A DNA stretch of 64,000 nucleotides from LC029 sp036676475 (GTDB lineage Bacteria; Bacillota; Bacilli; Aneurinibacillales; RAOX-1). Positions 16,549 through 25,134 of the stretch are shown in pieces; the first letter of the stretch is position 1, and every line of letters begins with the position of its first letter. The notes beneath the pieces are model-generated. The model worked only from the letters and a program-made list of their open reading frames with translations, searched no databases and was not told the DNA's origin. A program made the translations under genes and the position numbers. The stretch covers positions 1-64,000 of the forward strand of contig JAKFCU010000084.1 in the NCBI GenBank assembly GCA_036676475.1, in the 5' to 3' direction.

Positions 16549-19500
16549 TTACGGAATAAACGTCTGAATCACATTTCTAGTTGCAGCCGCTTCAATCTCT
16601 TCAAAGGCCCAATGAGCGTTCCCCACATCCACAAAAGTGGGGTCAATCGGCTTATTCTTGAGTGTTCGACCTAACAGTTTATTAAAGACCACTACGGCTT
16701 CTCCCCGTGTCAGATCGCGGTTCGGGCGAAATCGTCCATCCGGGTAGCCAGTCATGAGACCCGCTTGTTTGACTGCATGAATCGTTTCATTAGCCCAATG
16801 CTCCAATGTATCCGGGAACACCAACTTGTTGGTGTTCGTCCTCTCCCATTTGCGCAGGTTGACTGCAACAGCAGCCATCTCCGCACGGGTGATCTGACGC
16901 GTTGGCTGGAAATGACCATCTGGATAACCAACCATTAAATTCAACCTTTGGACTTTTCCAATCGCTTTCGCAGCCCAGTGTTCTAAAGGCACATCCGGAT
17001 ACGGAGCGTGCTCAAGCGTTATGGTTTCTCCGGTCACGATTCGGGAGAGAATCGCGGCCATTTCCGCGCGGGTCAAGGCGTTTTCCGGTCTGAACGTCCG
17101 ATCCCCATACCCGCTTACATAGGGTTCCTCCTTGGTTTCTAGAGTGGGAGTCGGTTCAACAGTAAGTTGTTCGGCAGGTAGCGGTTGAATGATGGGTGAA
17201 TCATCGTCGGATGAACCGGATCCTCCTCCCGAACGAGAGATCGGTTGCATGCTCAAGTCATATTTTACGATGCTTTCACCGACATGAATGATTCCCTCGC
17301 GAATATAACTGGTTGCCCCCTGCTGCTCGTTTCTTGGGTCTTTGCGGCTATCGAAGGTTTCGTAGTCATTTTTCTCAGCAATCAGATAATAGTCGCCATC
17401 CGGGAAAACCATCCAGGCATATTCGCCTTCCGCGTTTGTCCATTGAGGGACTTTGTTTTGGTTTGGCGGAAAATCAGGGAGTTCGGGTAAGGGAACAAGT
17501 GTGTCAGGCACGCGACCGACTTGCCGATTGAGATCGGTATCTGCCCAATACAAGGATACTTTGACGCCTTGGATCGGGTTTCCTGTTTTCTTGTCCGAAA
17601 CGATTCCATAAGGGTCAATCAGGGAAAATTGGACGCCTAACTCCCCGTCCTCCTCAATCGTAAAGCTCGCTGATTGTCCGGCCAGTTTTTCTCCCGTAGG
17701 CGATTTCACTTCAAAAATTACTTCATATTTTCCGGGGGCAATATCCTCCACCTGATAGCGCCCGTTCTCATCAAGTGTCAGTTTGCCCACAGTATCCCCA
17801 GAGTCATTGACAAGGCGGGTTTCCAGCTGTTGTCCTCCCTTAAGGACTTCCTGTACGGGTTTAGCCTTACCATCCTTTTTATCGGTCATAAGCAGCATTC
17901 CGCTGAGATTTTTGTTCGACTTAAACTCCTGTCCTCTAGATTCCAATTCTCCGACAGGGGCCGTTTGCTTAAATTCCACCGGAATCGCTTCCGTACTGCC
18001 TTCTACTTTTTTATTAAAGGAAATAATCGGGTGATACGTCCAATTTCCCTTCGGGACATAGATTTTGTAATGGCCATTGCCGTCCGTAGACGTGGATGCG
18101 GTAAAGTCAATCAACCCATCTCCGTTAAAATCTTCTTCCAGACGAACAGAAGCATTGACCACCGTTTCCGCAGGGCTTATTGAGTAATCCTTGACAATCC
18201 CTTCTACGGAAGCGGGTAAATAAGATAAAGTAATCATCGAAACCTTTTCATGGCCCTGATCATCTTTGACCACTGCCTGGATCGTTTCCTGTTTCGGATC
18301 GACCCCTTCCAGTTCAGGAGCTGTTAGGGTAATGGAGGCTTCCCCGTTTTCATCCGTAATGGCCTCTTGAACCAACTGAGCCCTGTACACGCTAAAGGTT
18401 ACAGCAGCACCACGGATGGGTGTCTGATCTGCATTGCGGTAGGTTGCTTTGATGTTGACTGTTGATTTCCCGTCCGCCACCACCGCAGAAGGATCGGTAC
18501 TTAACGTTAGGATCGTTGAAGTATCCACGGTGATCGTACGTTCATTGGACTCCTTCTGGTTGCCAAAGGTATCCCGAGCAATCGCCCGAATTTTATATGA
18601 ACCGTCGGGCAAATCAATAGAAGGTGAAAAAGACCATTGCCCATTTAATGTTGCCATCACCTTGCCGGATGTAACCAGCATGTCATCGGATTTCCTCCAG
18701 ATCAACACTTCCACCATACTATCGGTTTCGGAGAACCCGGTAATTACAGGTCGAGGATCGATGAGCAGACTGTTATCTTCCGGCAAATCGATGCGCGTGT
18801 TTTCAAAATCTTGGGTGATTTTCTTCACTTCCAGCGTGTAAGTACAAGAAGTCTGTCCATCCGGAGCTGTCACGATAATCTTCAACACATTGATTCCTTC
18901 CTCGAGCGGCATATTATATGGCGTGCCGCTATTAACAGGAGCGCCATTTATGGTCATTATGGAAGCGGAATCTTGCGTTGTTGCCGTCACCGTGATCGCT
19001 CTTACCTCACTGGAAACCGTTGCCTTATAATTAGATTTTTCCGGCAAAAATGTGGGGTTAAGCGTTCCATCACTGTTCACCAGGCTACTCAATTTTGCCT
19101 CGGAAGCTAAGGCTTTGGATACTTCGATACTGGCATGGGCCTTAAAGCCTCCATAGCTGACTACAAGATGCGTATTGCCGGCCATCTGTCCGGTGATGAG
19201 GCCATCCGGATTGATCGACGCGATGGTAGAATTTCCGACTTGGTAGGAAGCTTCGGTAGAAAGCTTCTGTGTATCTCCATTGGAATAACGGGCTGTCACC
19301 AACACCCGTTGGGACCCGCCTTCTTCCATCTTGTATTGATACAGATCCAGGCTGATTCCCGTAAGGGTAACCGATTGGAGGATGGTAAATTCAACAATGG
19401 CTTGCCTTCCATTTTTATCGATTACGGTCAATACATAGGCTCCCGGTTCAGCCAACGGCGTTCCCAATGTATAACCGGGAACCGGGTTTCCGTCTTTTGT

Positions 19501-20178
19501 TAAGGTTACGCTTGCTACATCATCCGGCTTTTGTACATTTGGAGTTACCTGTTGCACGTATTTTGCGTCATCCGTAACACCGGTAATGATAGGACGCTCC
19601 TGCTCTGTTACCGTGATCAAGCCGTCTATAAAGGTAAATTCATGACTCAAATTAGCGGCCCTGCCATCGGCAATGATCGGGCTGGATATTTTGATTTCGG
19701 AACGGGTATGCTGGGAAAAGGCTTGAACCTCATAATCAAGCCAAACAAGGGTCAAGCGCCCCTCAGGAAAGGCATTTCCCACATCTGCGAGAAGCACTTT
19801 TCCGTCGGTTAGATTATCAAACATCATCACTGATGGAGGCACCTGTTCTCCTTTACGAATACCCACGAGCGTCAACAGGTCCTTGTTATAGGTAAGTTGA
19901 AACTGAAGGCCCCTTACGCGTCCGTCACTTTGTAGGTCAACCGGAATCGACACCTTTTCCCCTCTTAATGCAGTGGCTTGTCCGATTTCCAGGAGGGATG
20001 CCTCTGAGGCTAAAACCGACATCCCATAAGAAAATGGCTGGACAAGAAGACAGAAGGCCAATATCAGCATGAACAAACGCTGCACTGATCGAAACGGGTT
20101 CATCTCGGCCTGTTTATTCCTCTCTCGATCATGCAATAAAACCTTGTTCATCTGGACTCTATGCTGTAAATCGTTCAT
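16549..20178 (-). CDS. Secreted S-layer-anchored protein: cohesin-like module, Ig-like modules, three SLH domains
   Basis: 1209 residues. A long N-terminal region with a hydrophobic core (about 34-58) acts as signal sequence. A cohesin-type β-sandwich follows (about 60-200; ALRGEKVSIPVDL, RGLQFQLTYNKDLLTL). Then come a Big_2-like domain with cadherin-like repeat (about 270-455), Ig-like and invasin-like Big_1 domains (about 470-670), carboxypeptidase-regulatory-like domains (about 670-990), and three SLH domains at the C-terminus (about 1035-1209) with TRAEMAA motifs that bind pyruvylated cell-wall polymer. It probably displays a cohesin for dockerin-bearing partners. It is the last gene of a four-gene operon, 37 bases after its neighbour. 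Confidence 0.85.
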   Translation of the reverse strand: MNDLQHRVQMNKVLLHDRERNKQAEMNPFRSVQRLFMLILAFCLLVQPFSYGMSVLASEASLLEIGQATALRGEKVSIPVDLQSDGRVRGLQFQLTYNKDLLTLVGIRKGEQVPPSVMMFDNLTDGKVLLADVGNAFPEGRLTLVWLDYEVQAFSQHTRSEIKISSPIIADGRAANLSHEFTFIDGLITVTEQERPIITGVTDDAKYVQQVTPNVQKPDDVASVTLTKDGNPVPGYTLGTPLAEPGAYVLTVIDKNGRQAIVEFTILQSVTLTGISLDLYQYKMEEGGSQRVLVTARYSNGDTQKLSTEASYQVGNSTIASINPDGLITGQMAGNTHLVVSYGGFKAHASIEVSKALASEAKLSSLVNSDGTLNPTFLPEKSNYKATVSSEVRAITVTATTQDSASIMTINGAPVNSGTPYNMPLEEGINVLKIIVTAPDGQTSCTYTLEVKKITQDFENTRIDLPEDNSLLIDPRPVITGFSETDSMVEVLIWRKSDDMLVTSGKVMATLNGQWSFSPSIDLPDGSYKIRAIARDTFGNQKESNERTITVDTSTILTLSTDPSAVVADGKSTVNIKATYRNADQTPIRGAAVTFSVYRAQLVQEAITDENGEASITLTAPELEGVDPKQETIQAVVKDDQGHEKVSMITLSYLPASVEGIVKDYSISPAETVVNASVRLEEDFNGDGLIDFTASTSTDGNGHYKIYVPKGNWTYHPIISFNKKVEGSTEAIPVEFKQTAPVGELESRGQEFKSNKNLSGMLLMTDKKDGKAKPVQEVLKGGQQLETRLVNDSGDTVGKLTLDENGRYQVEDIAPGKYEVIFEVKSPTGEKLAGQSASFTIEEDGELGVQFSLIDPYGIVSDKKTGNPIQGVKVSLYWADTDLNRQVGRVPDTLVPLPELPDFPPNQNKVPQWTNAEGEYAWMVFPDGDYYLIAEKNDYETFDSRKDPRNEQQGATSYIREGIIHVGESIVKYDLSMQPISRSGGGSGSSDDDSPIIQPLPAEQLTVEPTPTLETKEEPYVSGYGDRTFRPENALTRAEMAAILSRIVTGETITLEHAPYPDVPLEHWAAKAIGKVQRLNLMVGYPDGHFQPTRQITRAEMAAVAVNLRKWERTNTNKLVFPDTLEHWANETIHAVKQAGLMTGYPDGRFRPNRDLTRGEAVVVFNKLLGRTLKNKPIDPTFVDVGNAHWAFEEIEAAATRNVIQTFIP

Positions 20179-20215
20179 CGTCCATTCCTCTTTCCTGTTC
20201 CTTTTGAATCATTCA

Positions 20216-22162
20216 TTATGGCTGGCTCCACAGTTGATACATCATTACGGTTGCTTGAGCGCGTGTAGCAGTATCTTTGGGCTTGAATTCATCGGCCTTC
20301 ATCCCCTTGATCCATTCCAATTGAACACAGTTGTCAACAGAATCCTTTGCCCAGGTAGAGATGTTGGATTGATCCTTAAATCGGCTTAAAGAAGATCCAG
20401 AAGATTTTTTAAGTTTGTTTTTGACGGATGCGTCAAGCGTACGCGAAATGATGGCCGCCATCTCTTCTCGGGTAATGGGTTTATTCGGCAGGAACTGACC
20501 CTCGCCTACACCCGCAACGATTCCCAGTTTTCCAGCGATATTAACTTCTTTAAAGTAAGGGTGTGAAGCATCTACATCCTTAAAACCAACTTCAGCGTGT
20601 TCTACGTCCAATCCAAGTGTACGAACAATCAGTTGGACGTATTCTGCACGGGAAATCGGAGTCATCGGATCAAATTGCTTATCGTTTCGTCCATCAATAA
20701 ACCCGTGTCCGGCCATTACCTCAATCGGCTTTTGCGCCCATGAGCGTACGGAAGCTAAATCCTGATAGGATAAAGCAGATTCCTGAACCGTGAAGGGTTC
20801 ACCGGACGCAACCGTAAACCGGAACTGCTTATCCGCTGTTTGTACTTTTCCGCCGATCGGCACCCACTTGTTTTGCTTCCATTGATAAGCTGTCAGCTTT
20901 TCCAAATCTGCGCCGTTTGTCATGAGTGAAGACACATCCAGTTGAACTTGTACAGGATGAGCAGCTGTCACCTCATAAACAGGGATGTCCACTTTGCCAT
21001 CCGGTTTTTTTACGTTCACTTTTTGAAGAGTAAGTACCACCTCTTCCTTCTGTGCAGCTGCCATGGATGTGGCAGGAATAGAAACGGTCCATTGGTTGGC
21101 GAATTCGACCAAAACATGATCAACCTGATTTGCTTGAAGCGCCTTTTGTGTTGCGGAAGGAATACGCAATTCCATTCTGTCCCTGATTTTCGTTTGTGGA
21201 ATCTGAAAAATTAGCGAACGATTCAGATTTAGATCTATACCCTTATTTTGCAGAGCAGCCTGCAACTCGGTTCTCTTTAGATTCATTTTATTCCAAGCGG
21301 ATTGAACGGTTCCTTCACCCATCGTTGCCGTCAACACACCTTCATTTACGGGCAGCTGTTGATCAGGCAGCGCAGCTTTGGAAGCCGTCAGCAAAATCAC
21401 CCGGCCGTTTTGCTTTAATTGGTTTTCTTGCCGAATCGCTTGAGCCGGATTCAGGTTACTCGAGTGACCATTCAACACACTATGGAAAACTTGCTCCGCC
21501 TCCGTGCCTATAGAGGTTGACAATACCGGTGGCGTTACGGGTTGTTGAGTCGATGGAGCGCCGCCTCCACCTCCGCCTCCAACCGTCGTTCCGCTTGTAC
21601 CGCTAGATGGGTTGGATGGAGTCGTGCCGGTACCGGAGCTTGGATTTTGGTTATTGCTGTTGTTATTTGCCGCATCGGAAATCGTGACTTCCCCTTGTTT
21701 CGCTGCCGTGAGAGCGACTTCTACCCCGCTTTCGCCGGACGATGCTACCATATGGGTAAACTGAACATCTACCTTTGCCGACGTAGCTCCGCTATTAACG
21801 GTAAAGGTAAGAACCGCAATCGTTCCTGTGCCGGAAGGGATATTCGACTCCAAGCTTGTAATCAGCACGCGGGGGATTCGCGGATTGCTTTCTACCAAAA
21901 ATGATGACGTTAATAAACCGGGGCTGACATCAGAAAAGTTCAGCTGCGTCTGGTCATACTCGAGATCAAATTGCAGGCCGCGGATATTTCCCGAGCTGGT
22001 CAATGTGACGGGGACGATTACGGTTTCTCCTTTTTTAGCCGATACCGAGCTAAGTTCTATGCTCGCCTCCCCTTCCGCGAAGCTCGTCGCAGTTCCCCAA
22101 AGCAAGCTGATAATAATGAGAAAAAAGGGCAGCTTGCTGCCCAAAAATACATTTCCTTTCAC
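20216..22162 (-). CDS. S-layer-anchored cohesin protein (cohesin + linker + SLH)
   Basis: About 648 residues. The start is GTG at 22162 because GGGAAGGGAGAG lies just upstream and it gives a normal signal peptide ending TSFAEG; an ATG at 22201 that overlaps the previous stop is the alternative. A cohesin-like domain (about 30-165; AKKGETVIVPVTL, RGLQFDLEYDQTQL) is followed by an Asn/Ser/Gly/Thr-rich linker with GGGGGG, a middle domain of unknown function (about 230-480), and three SLH domains (about 485-648). It lies in the operon between a cohesin-dockerin protein and a second SLH protein. A role as a wall anchor for dockerin proteins is inferred. Confidence 0.85.
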   Translation of the reverse strand: MKGNVFLGSKLPFFLIIISLLWGTATSFAEGEASIELSSVSAKKGETVIVPVTLTSSGNIRGLQFDLEYDQTQLNFSDVSPGLLTSSFLVESNPRIPRVLITSLESNIPSGTGTIAVLTFTVNSGATSAKVDVQFTHMVASSGESGVEVALTAAKQGEVTISDAANNNSNNQNPSSGTGTTPSNPSSGTSGTTVGGGGGGGAPSTQQPVTPPVLSTSIGTEAEQVFHSVLNGHSSNLNPAQAIRQENQLKQNGRVILLTASKAALPDQQLPVNEGVLTATMGEGTVQSAWNKMNLKRTELQAALQNKGIDLNLNRSLIFQIPQTKIRDRMELRIPSATQKALQANQVDHVLVEFANQWTVSIPATSMAAAQKEEVVLTLQKVNVKKPDGKVDIPVYEVTAAHPVQVQLDVSSLMTNGADLEKLTAYQWKQNKWVPIGGKVQTADKQFRFTVASGEPFTVQESALSYQDLASVRSWAQKPIEVMAGHGFIDGRNDKQFDPMTPISRAEYVQLIVRTLGLDVEHAEVGFKDVDASHPYFKEVNIAGKLGIVAGVGEGQFLPNKPITREEMAAIISRTLDASVKNKLKKSSGSSLSRFKDQSNISTWAKDSVDNCVQLEWIKGMKADEFKPKDTATRAQATVMMYQLWSQP

Positions 22163-22190
22163 GCTCTCCCTTCCCTTCTTCCTATTCGTT

Positions 22191-24296
22191 TTATTGGTCA
22201 TAATCCTTGAAAGATTCAAGCGCAATCGCAACCCAGTCCAATACATTCAGTTCATCGTCATTGTTCATGTCAGCGATAAAATGCTGCATCGATGTAGGTG
22301 ACTGGTTACCCACTACATAATTACCGGCAAGATCGAGGTCGAGTACATTTATGGCATCTTTCCCTGTAATTTCATCGAAATCCTGATTCACGTTCCCTTT
22401 GACGATGACAAGGATCGATTTTACCGCTTCATTTCCCGCCTGATCTTTAGCATACACGGTATAATAACCGTTTTCCGTTACGAGAAATTGGTGTTCTGCC
22501 GGTAAGTCGGTTGCACTATCTTTAGGGAAGGAGGCGGCGTCCGTCCATTTCCCTTTGGCGTACTTCTTCGTGACTATGTCTGATCCGGTGCCATCCAACT
22601 CCGCAGTAACGGTTACACCCTTCTTGACAAGATCAATCGCCGATTTCGTCAGATCAATCGTTGGCGGATTTTCATCCTTTACTTCATTGCCAACCGAGTA
22701 ATCCGAAAAACCGGCCAGCTTATTTTCCACATGGTCTGTTACGTTACCTTCTGCAACATCGTAAGATAAGACGATAGTTTGTCCATATTTCACGGAACCG
22801 TTGAGCATCAAGATGAGTTCACTCGTTCCGCTGCCGGATACGGACTTGATGTCTATCGTATTGACTCCCGCTTTAACGGTAAAACCTTTCGTATCTGTGA
22901 GCTTTACGTTTTCGCTAAAGGTCAGTTTTACAGTATCCGGCTTGCCGTCTTCCACTTTCGCATCCGTCAGCGTAGGAGGTGTCTTGTCAATGTTGCTGAT
23001 TTGAATATCATCTTTCACCACAACATTGCCCGCCTCATCTTTGGCATAAACGGTGTAGGTGCCGTTTTCCAAGGCATCAAAGGAAAAGTTCACGGATGAA
23101 GCGGAACCTCCAGGGATCGTGATGCTTTGACCGTTGCCATCAGTAAAGTACTCGGCATTTTTCTGTTCGGCTTCCCATTTGATTTCTACCAGTTTCGTTC
23201 CGGTACCTCCCTCAGCTGTTCCGCTCACCTTGACTTGGTCACGGGTGGGTGAGGTCGGACTCAACACTACGTTATTAATGCTTGGCGGAGTCGCATCCAC
23301 CGTAAAATTGACCTCTGTGGAGTTTCCAGCCGCATCGGTGACGATCAGCTTGTAGACACCATCATTCAAAATGGGTGTTTTCATTGCATAAGGGGAGTCG
23401 TTCAGTGTTGCGCTTGTTGGATGATCATCCGTCCAGGTAATTCCATTATGTAACGCACTGCATATTTTTCCATCCTCCACTTCGGCAATCATCGGAGCAG
23501 CTTTATCAATGTTGGTAATGGGAATCTTTTGGACCACTTGGTTGCCCAACTCATCCTCGGCATAAACCGTATAATCTCCAGAAGCGGATACGGTAAACTG
23601 AGTAGGATTCGACAGATCGATGATGGTCCCGCCATTTTGGAAGTAGCTTTCGTTTTGATCTCCCGCTGCCCACTTCAACCGGACAATCTTGCTGCCTGTT
23701 CCATCCGCATCGACTTGAATGTTAACCTCTCCTTGGGTTGGATCAGTCGGTGTTGGTGTGAGAGTGATCGTTGGCGGTGTGCTGTCGTCCAAGCTAATTT
23801 CTCCGTTATTTTGGGTGAATGAAGCGGTAATGTTTTGGGCATTGCCATCGGAAATCACAACGTTGGACAGGGTGACATCGGTTTTAATTGGTCCTTGATC
23901 CGCCATTTGAAATTGCAAAATGGCAATTTCTGACTGTCCGCTAGGAAGGTTTTTCGACATATTGGCGATCATGATTCGAGCATAGGTTTTACCGTTAAGT
24001 TGCAAATTGTTATTATAATAAACATAAAAATTTTGACTGTCTTTTCCAACGGTCACATCAGTGATCGTTCCCATACTTCGATCGTACCAAATATCAAACT
24101 GCAACCCCCGCACTTCTCCGCCGCTATTCATCGTCACTGGCACATTGACCGTACCCCCGCGCAAGGCCTTTTCCTTGGCAACACTTAGATCGTAGACGTT
24201 TGCTGCATGTACGGAAAGATTCGTCAGTAAGGGGATAAATGCAAAAAGGAAGGCAAAAACCAATCGCAAATAAAATGAACATTTTCTCTTGGTCAT
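22191..24296 (-). CDS. Secreted cohesin-dockerin adaptor-like protein
   Basis: 701 residues with a clear signal peptide (about 1-31, ending SVHAAN). A cohesin-like domain (about 35-165; ALRGGTVNVPVTM, RGLQFDIWYDRSM) is followed by several bacterial Ig-like repeats with YTVYAKDEAGN motifs (about 170-440 and 545-630), a SwmB-like domain (about 440-540), and a C-terminal dockerin-type pair of calcium loops (DINVLD-like: KDAINVLDLDLAG and DMNNDDELNVLDW). It has no SLH domain. Carrying both modules, it could bridge an SLH-anchored cohesin and another dockerin protein. GGAGGAAAA precedes the ATG. Confidence 0.85.
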   Translation of the reverse strand: MTKRKCSFYLRLVFAFLFAFIPLLTNLSVHAANVYDLSVAKEKALRGGTVNVPVTMNSGGEVRGLQFDIWYDRSMGTITDVTVGKDSQNFYVYYNNNLQLNGKTYARIMIANMSKNLPSGQSEIAILQFQMADQGPIKTDVTLSNVVISDGNAQNITASFTQNNGEISLDDSTPPTITLTPTPTDPTQGEVNIQVDADGTGSKIVRLKWAAGDQNESYFQNGGTIIDLSNPTQFTVSASGDYTVYAEDELGNQVVQKIPITNIDKAAPMIAEVEDGKICSALHNGITWTDDHPTSATLNDSPYAMKTPILNDGVYKLIVTDAAGNSTEVNFTVDATPPSINNVVLSPTSPTRDQVKVSGTAEGGTGTKLVEIKWEAEQKNAEYFTDGNGQSITIPGGSASSVNFSFDALENGTYTVYAKDEAGNVVVKDDIQISNIDKTPPTLTDAKVEDGKPDTVKLTFSENVKLTDTKGFTVKAGVNTIDIKSVSGSGTSELILMLNGSVKYGQTIVLSYDVAEGNVTDHVENKLAGFSDYSVGNEVKDENPPTIDLTKSAIDLVKKGVTVTAELDGTGSDIVTKKYAKGKWTDAASFPKDSATDLPAEHQFLVTENGYYTVYAKDQAGNEAVKSILVIVKGNVNQDFDEITGKDAINVLDLDLAGNYVVGNQSPTSMQHFIADMNNDDELNVLDWVAIALESFKDYDQ

Positions 24297-24314
24297 GAGA
24301 ATTTTCCTCCATCA

Positions 24315-24710
24315 CTATTCAACTATCTTTTCCGCAATGTCATCTAAAATCTGTGAAGAATCGGTTTGCTTAGCGGCTTGTATCCAGTCCAAAATATCAA
24401 CGACACCGTCTCCATTTGCATCAGTATCTGTAAGTGAAACAACGGGAGGCGGTTCCGGCTGATAGGTGTCCTGCGCCACCGTCATATTTTCAACAGCAGA
24501 GGGCTGCACCGTCGCTTGATTTGCTGCTTCATCCACCACTTGCTGCACCTTTTCGTCAACCACCTGATCTTCCACCAAGGATTTTTCCTCGGTTTGATCC
24601 ACCGCCTGCTCAACATGGGTTTCCGGCAACACATCGATCTCAGCAAGAGAAAGGGCGGGGGCAACCAAAACAAAAAAAAGTATAGACCATAATCCGACTT
24701 TGAATTTCAT
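24315..24710 (-). CDS. Small secreted dockerin-like protein
   Basis: 131 residues: signal peptide (about 1-23, ending SLAEID), a Glu/Val/Gln-rich low-complexity middle (about 25-90), and one EF-hand-like calcium loop of dockerin type (DANGDGVVDILDWIQAAK, about 97-114). Real dockerins normally have two such loops, so this is a half-dockerin. It is the first gene of the operon, 18 bases before the cohesin-dockerin gene, with AGGAGGG before the ATG. It may be a minimal partner for the neighbouring cohesins; binding is not shown by the sequence. Confidence 0.8.
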   Translation of the reverse strand: MKFKVGLWSILFFVLVAPALSLAEIDVLPETHVEQAVDQTEEKSLVEDQVVDEKVQQVVDEAANQATVQPSAVENMTVAQDTYQPEPPPVVSLTDTDANGDGVVDILDWIQAAKQTDSSQILDDIAEKIVE

Positions 24711-24745
24711 GCTTTCTATCCCTCCTATGAATTTGTGTTTTTTTT

Positions 24746-24778
24746 ATGATTCTATGAAAGTACACTTCATAGAATCAT
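24746..24778. promoter_or_regulatory. 13-bp perfect hairpin in the leader of the cohesin operon
   Basis: ATGATTCTATGAA pairs perfectly with TTCATAGAATCAT around AGTACAC, 36 bases before the first gene. On the coding strand it is followed by A rather than U residues, so it is not a terminator. It could be a leader control hairpin or an operator. Confidence 0.55.
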
Positions 24779-24810
24779 CCTTCAGGGAACCTTTCATTCC
24801 CTGAAGGATC
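24777..24810. promoter_or_regulatory. Second hairpin, same sequence family as the 33849 terminator
   Basis: ATCCTTCAGGGAA pairs with TTCCCTGAAGGAT. The same stem recurs at 33849-33881, where it is followed by a T run and ends a related cohesin gene. Here no T run follows, so it may be a decayed copy or a leader structure. Confidence 0.5.
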
Positions 24811-24919
24811 ATCCGTTAACAGAATTTACCTTACTCCGCTTTCTATCAAGAGTTTCATGATGCCCCTCCTCATCCACATATTCCTTTGGCTGTTCGAATT
24901 CAAATTCCGTTTTTTCAAG
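24809..24919 (-). pseudogene. Truncated remnant of the tail-assembly-type gene found at 39479
   Basis: The short frame contains TEFEFEQPKEYVDEEG, clearly related to the N-terminus TEFEFELPKGYVDEDG of the intact gene at 39479-39856, and then ends after about 20 unrelated residues. The shared upstream box is also present (24956-25018). This is a decayed duplicate. Confidence 0.65.
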
Positions 24920-24955
24920 CCGTATTTCATCCGCCTCGTATAAATCCGAAATTTG

Positions 24956-25018
24956 GGAAATTACTCTACTTTTTGATTTTAACATAACCATTATTATTTC
25001 AATCTAAAGTTTATCTAA
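24956..25018 (-). repeat. Shared upstream box, copy 1 of 3
   Basis: About 63 bases related to copies at 39898-39960 and 42534-42598; the best kept core is TTTCAATCTAAAGTTTA (plus strand). It lies upstream of the tail-gene remnant. This copy is more diverged than the other two. Confidence 0.65.
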
Positions 25019-25134
25019 AATAATATCCTGATAGACTCCATGGATCGAATCTATTACATATGGATAAACAAAAGGAGTTTTCCAACAACCGGTAACAATC
25101 AGATGGAATTTTACAATCTACTGAGACTCATCTT

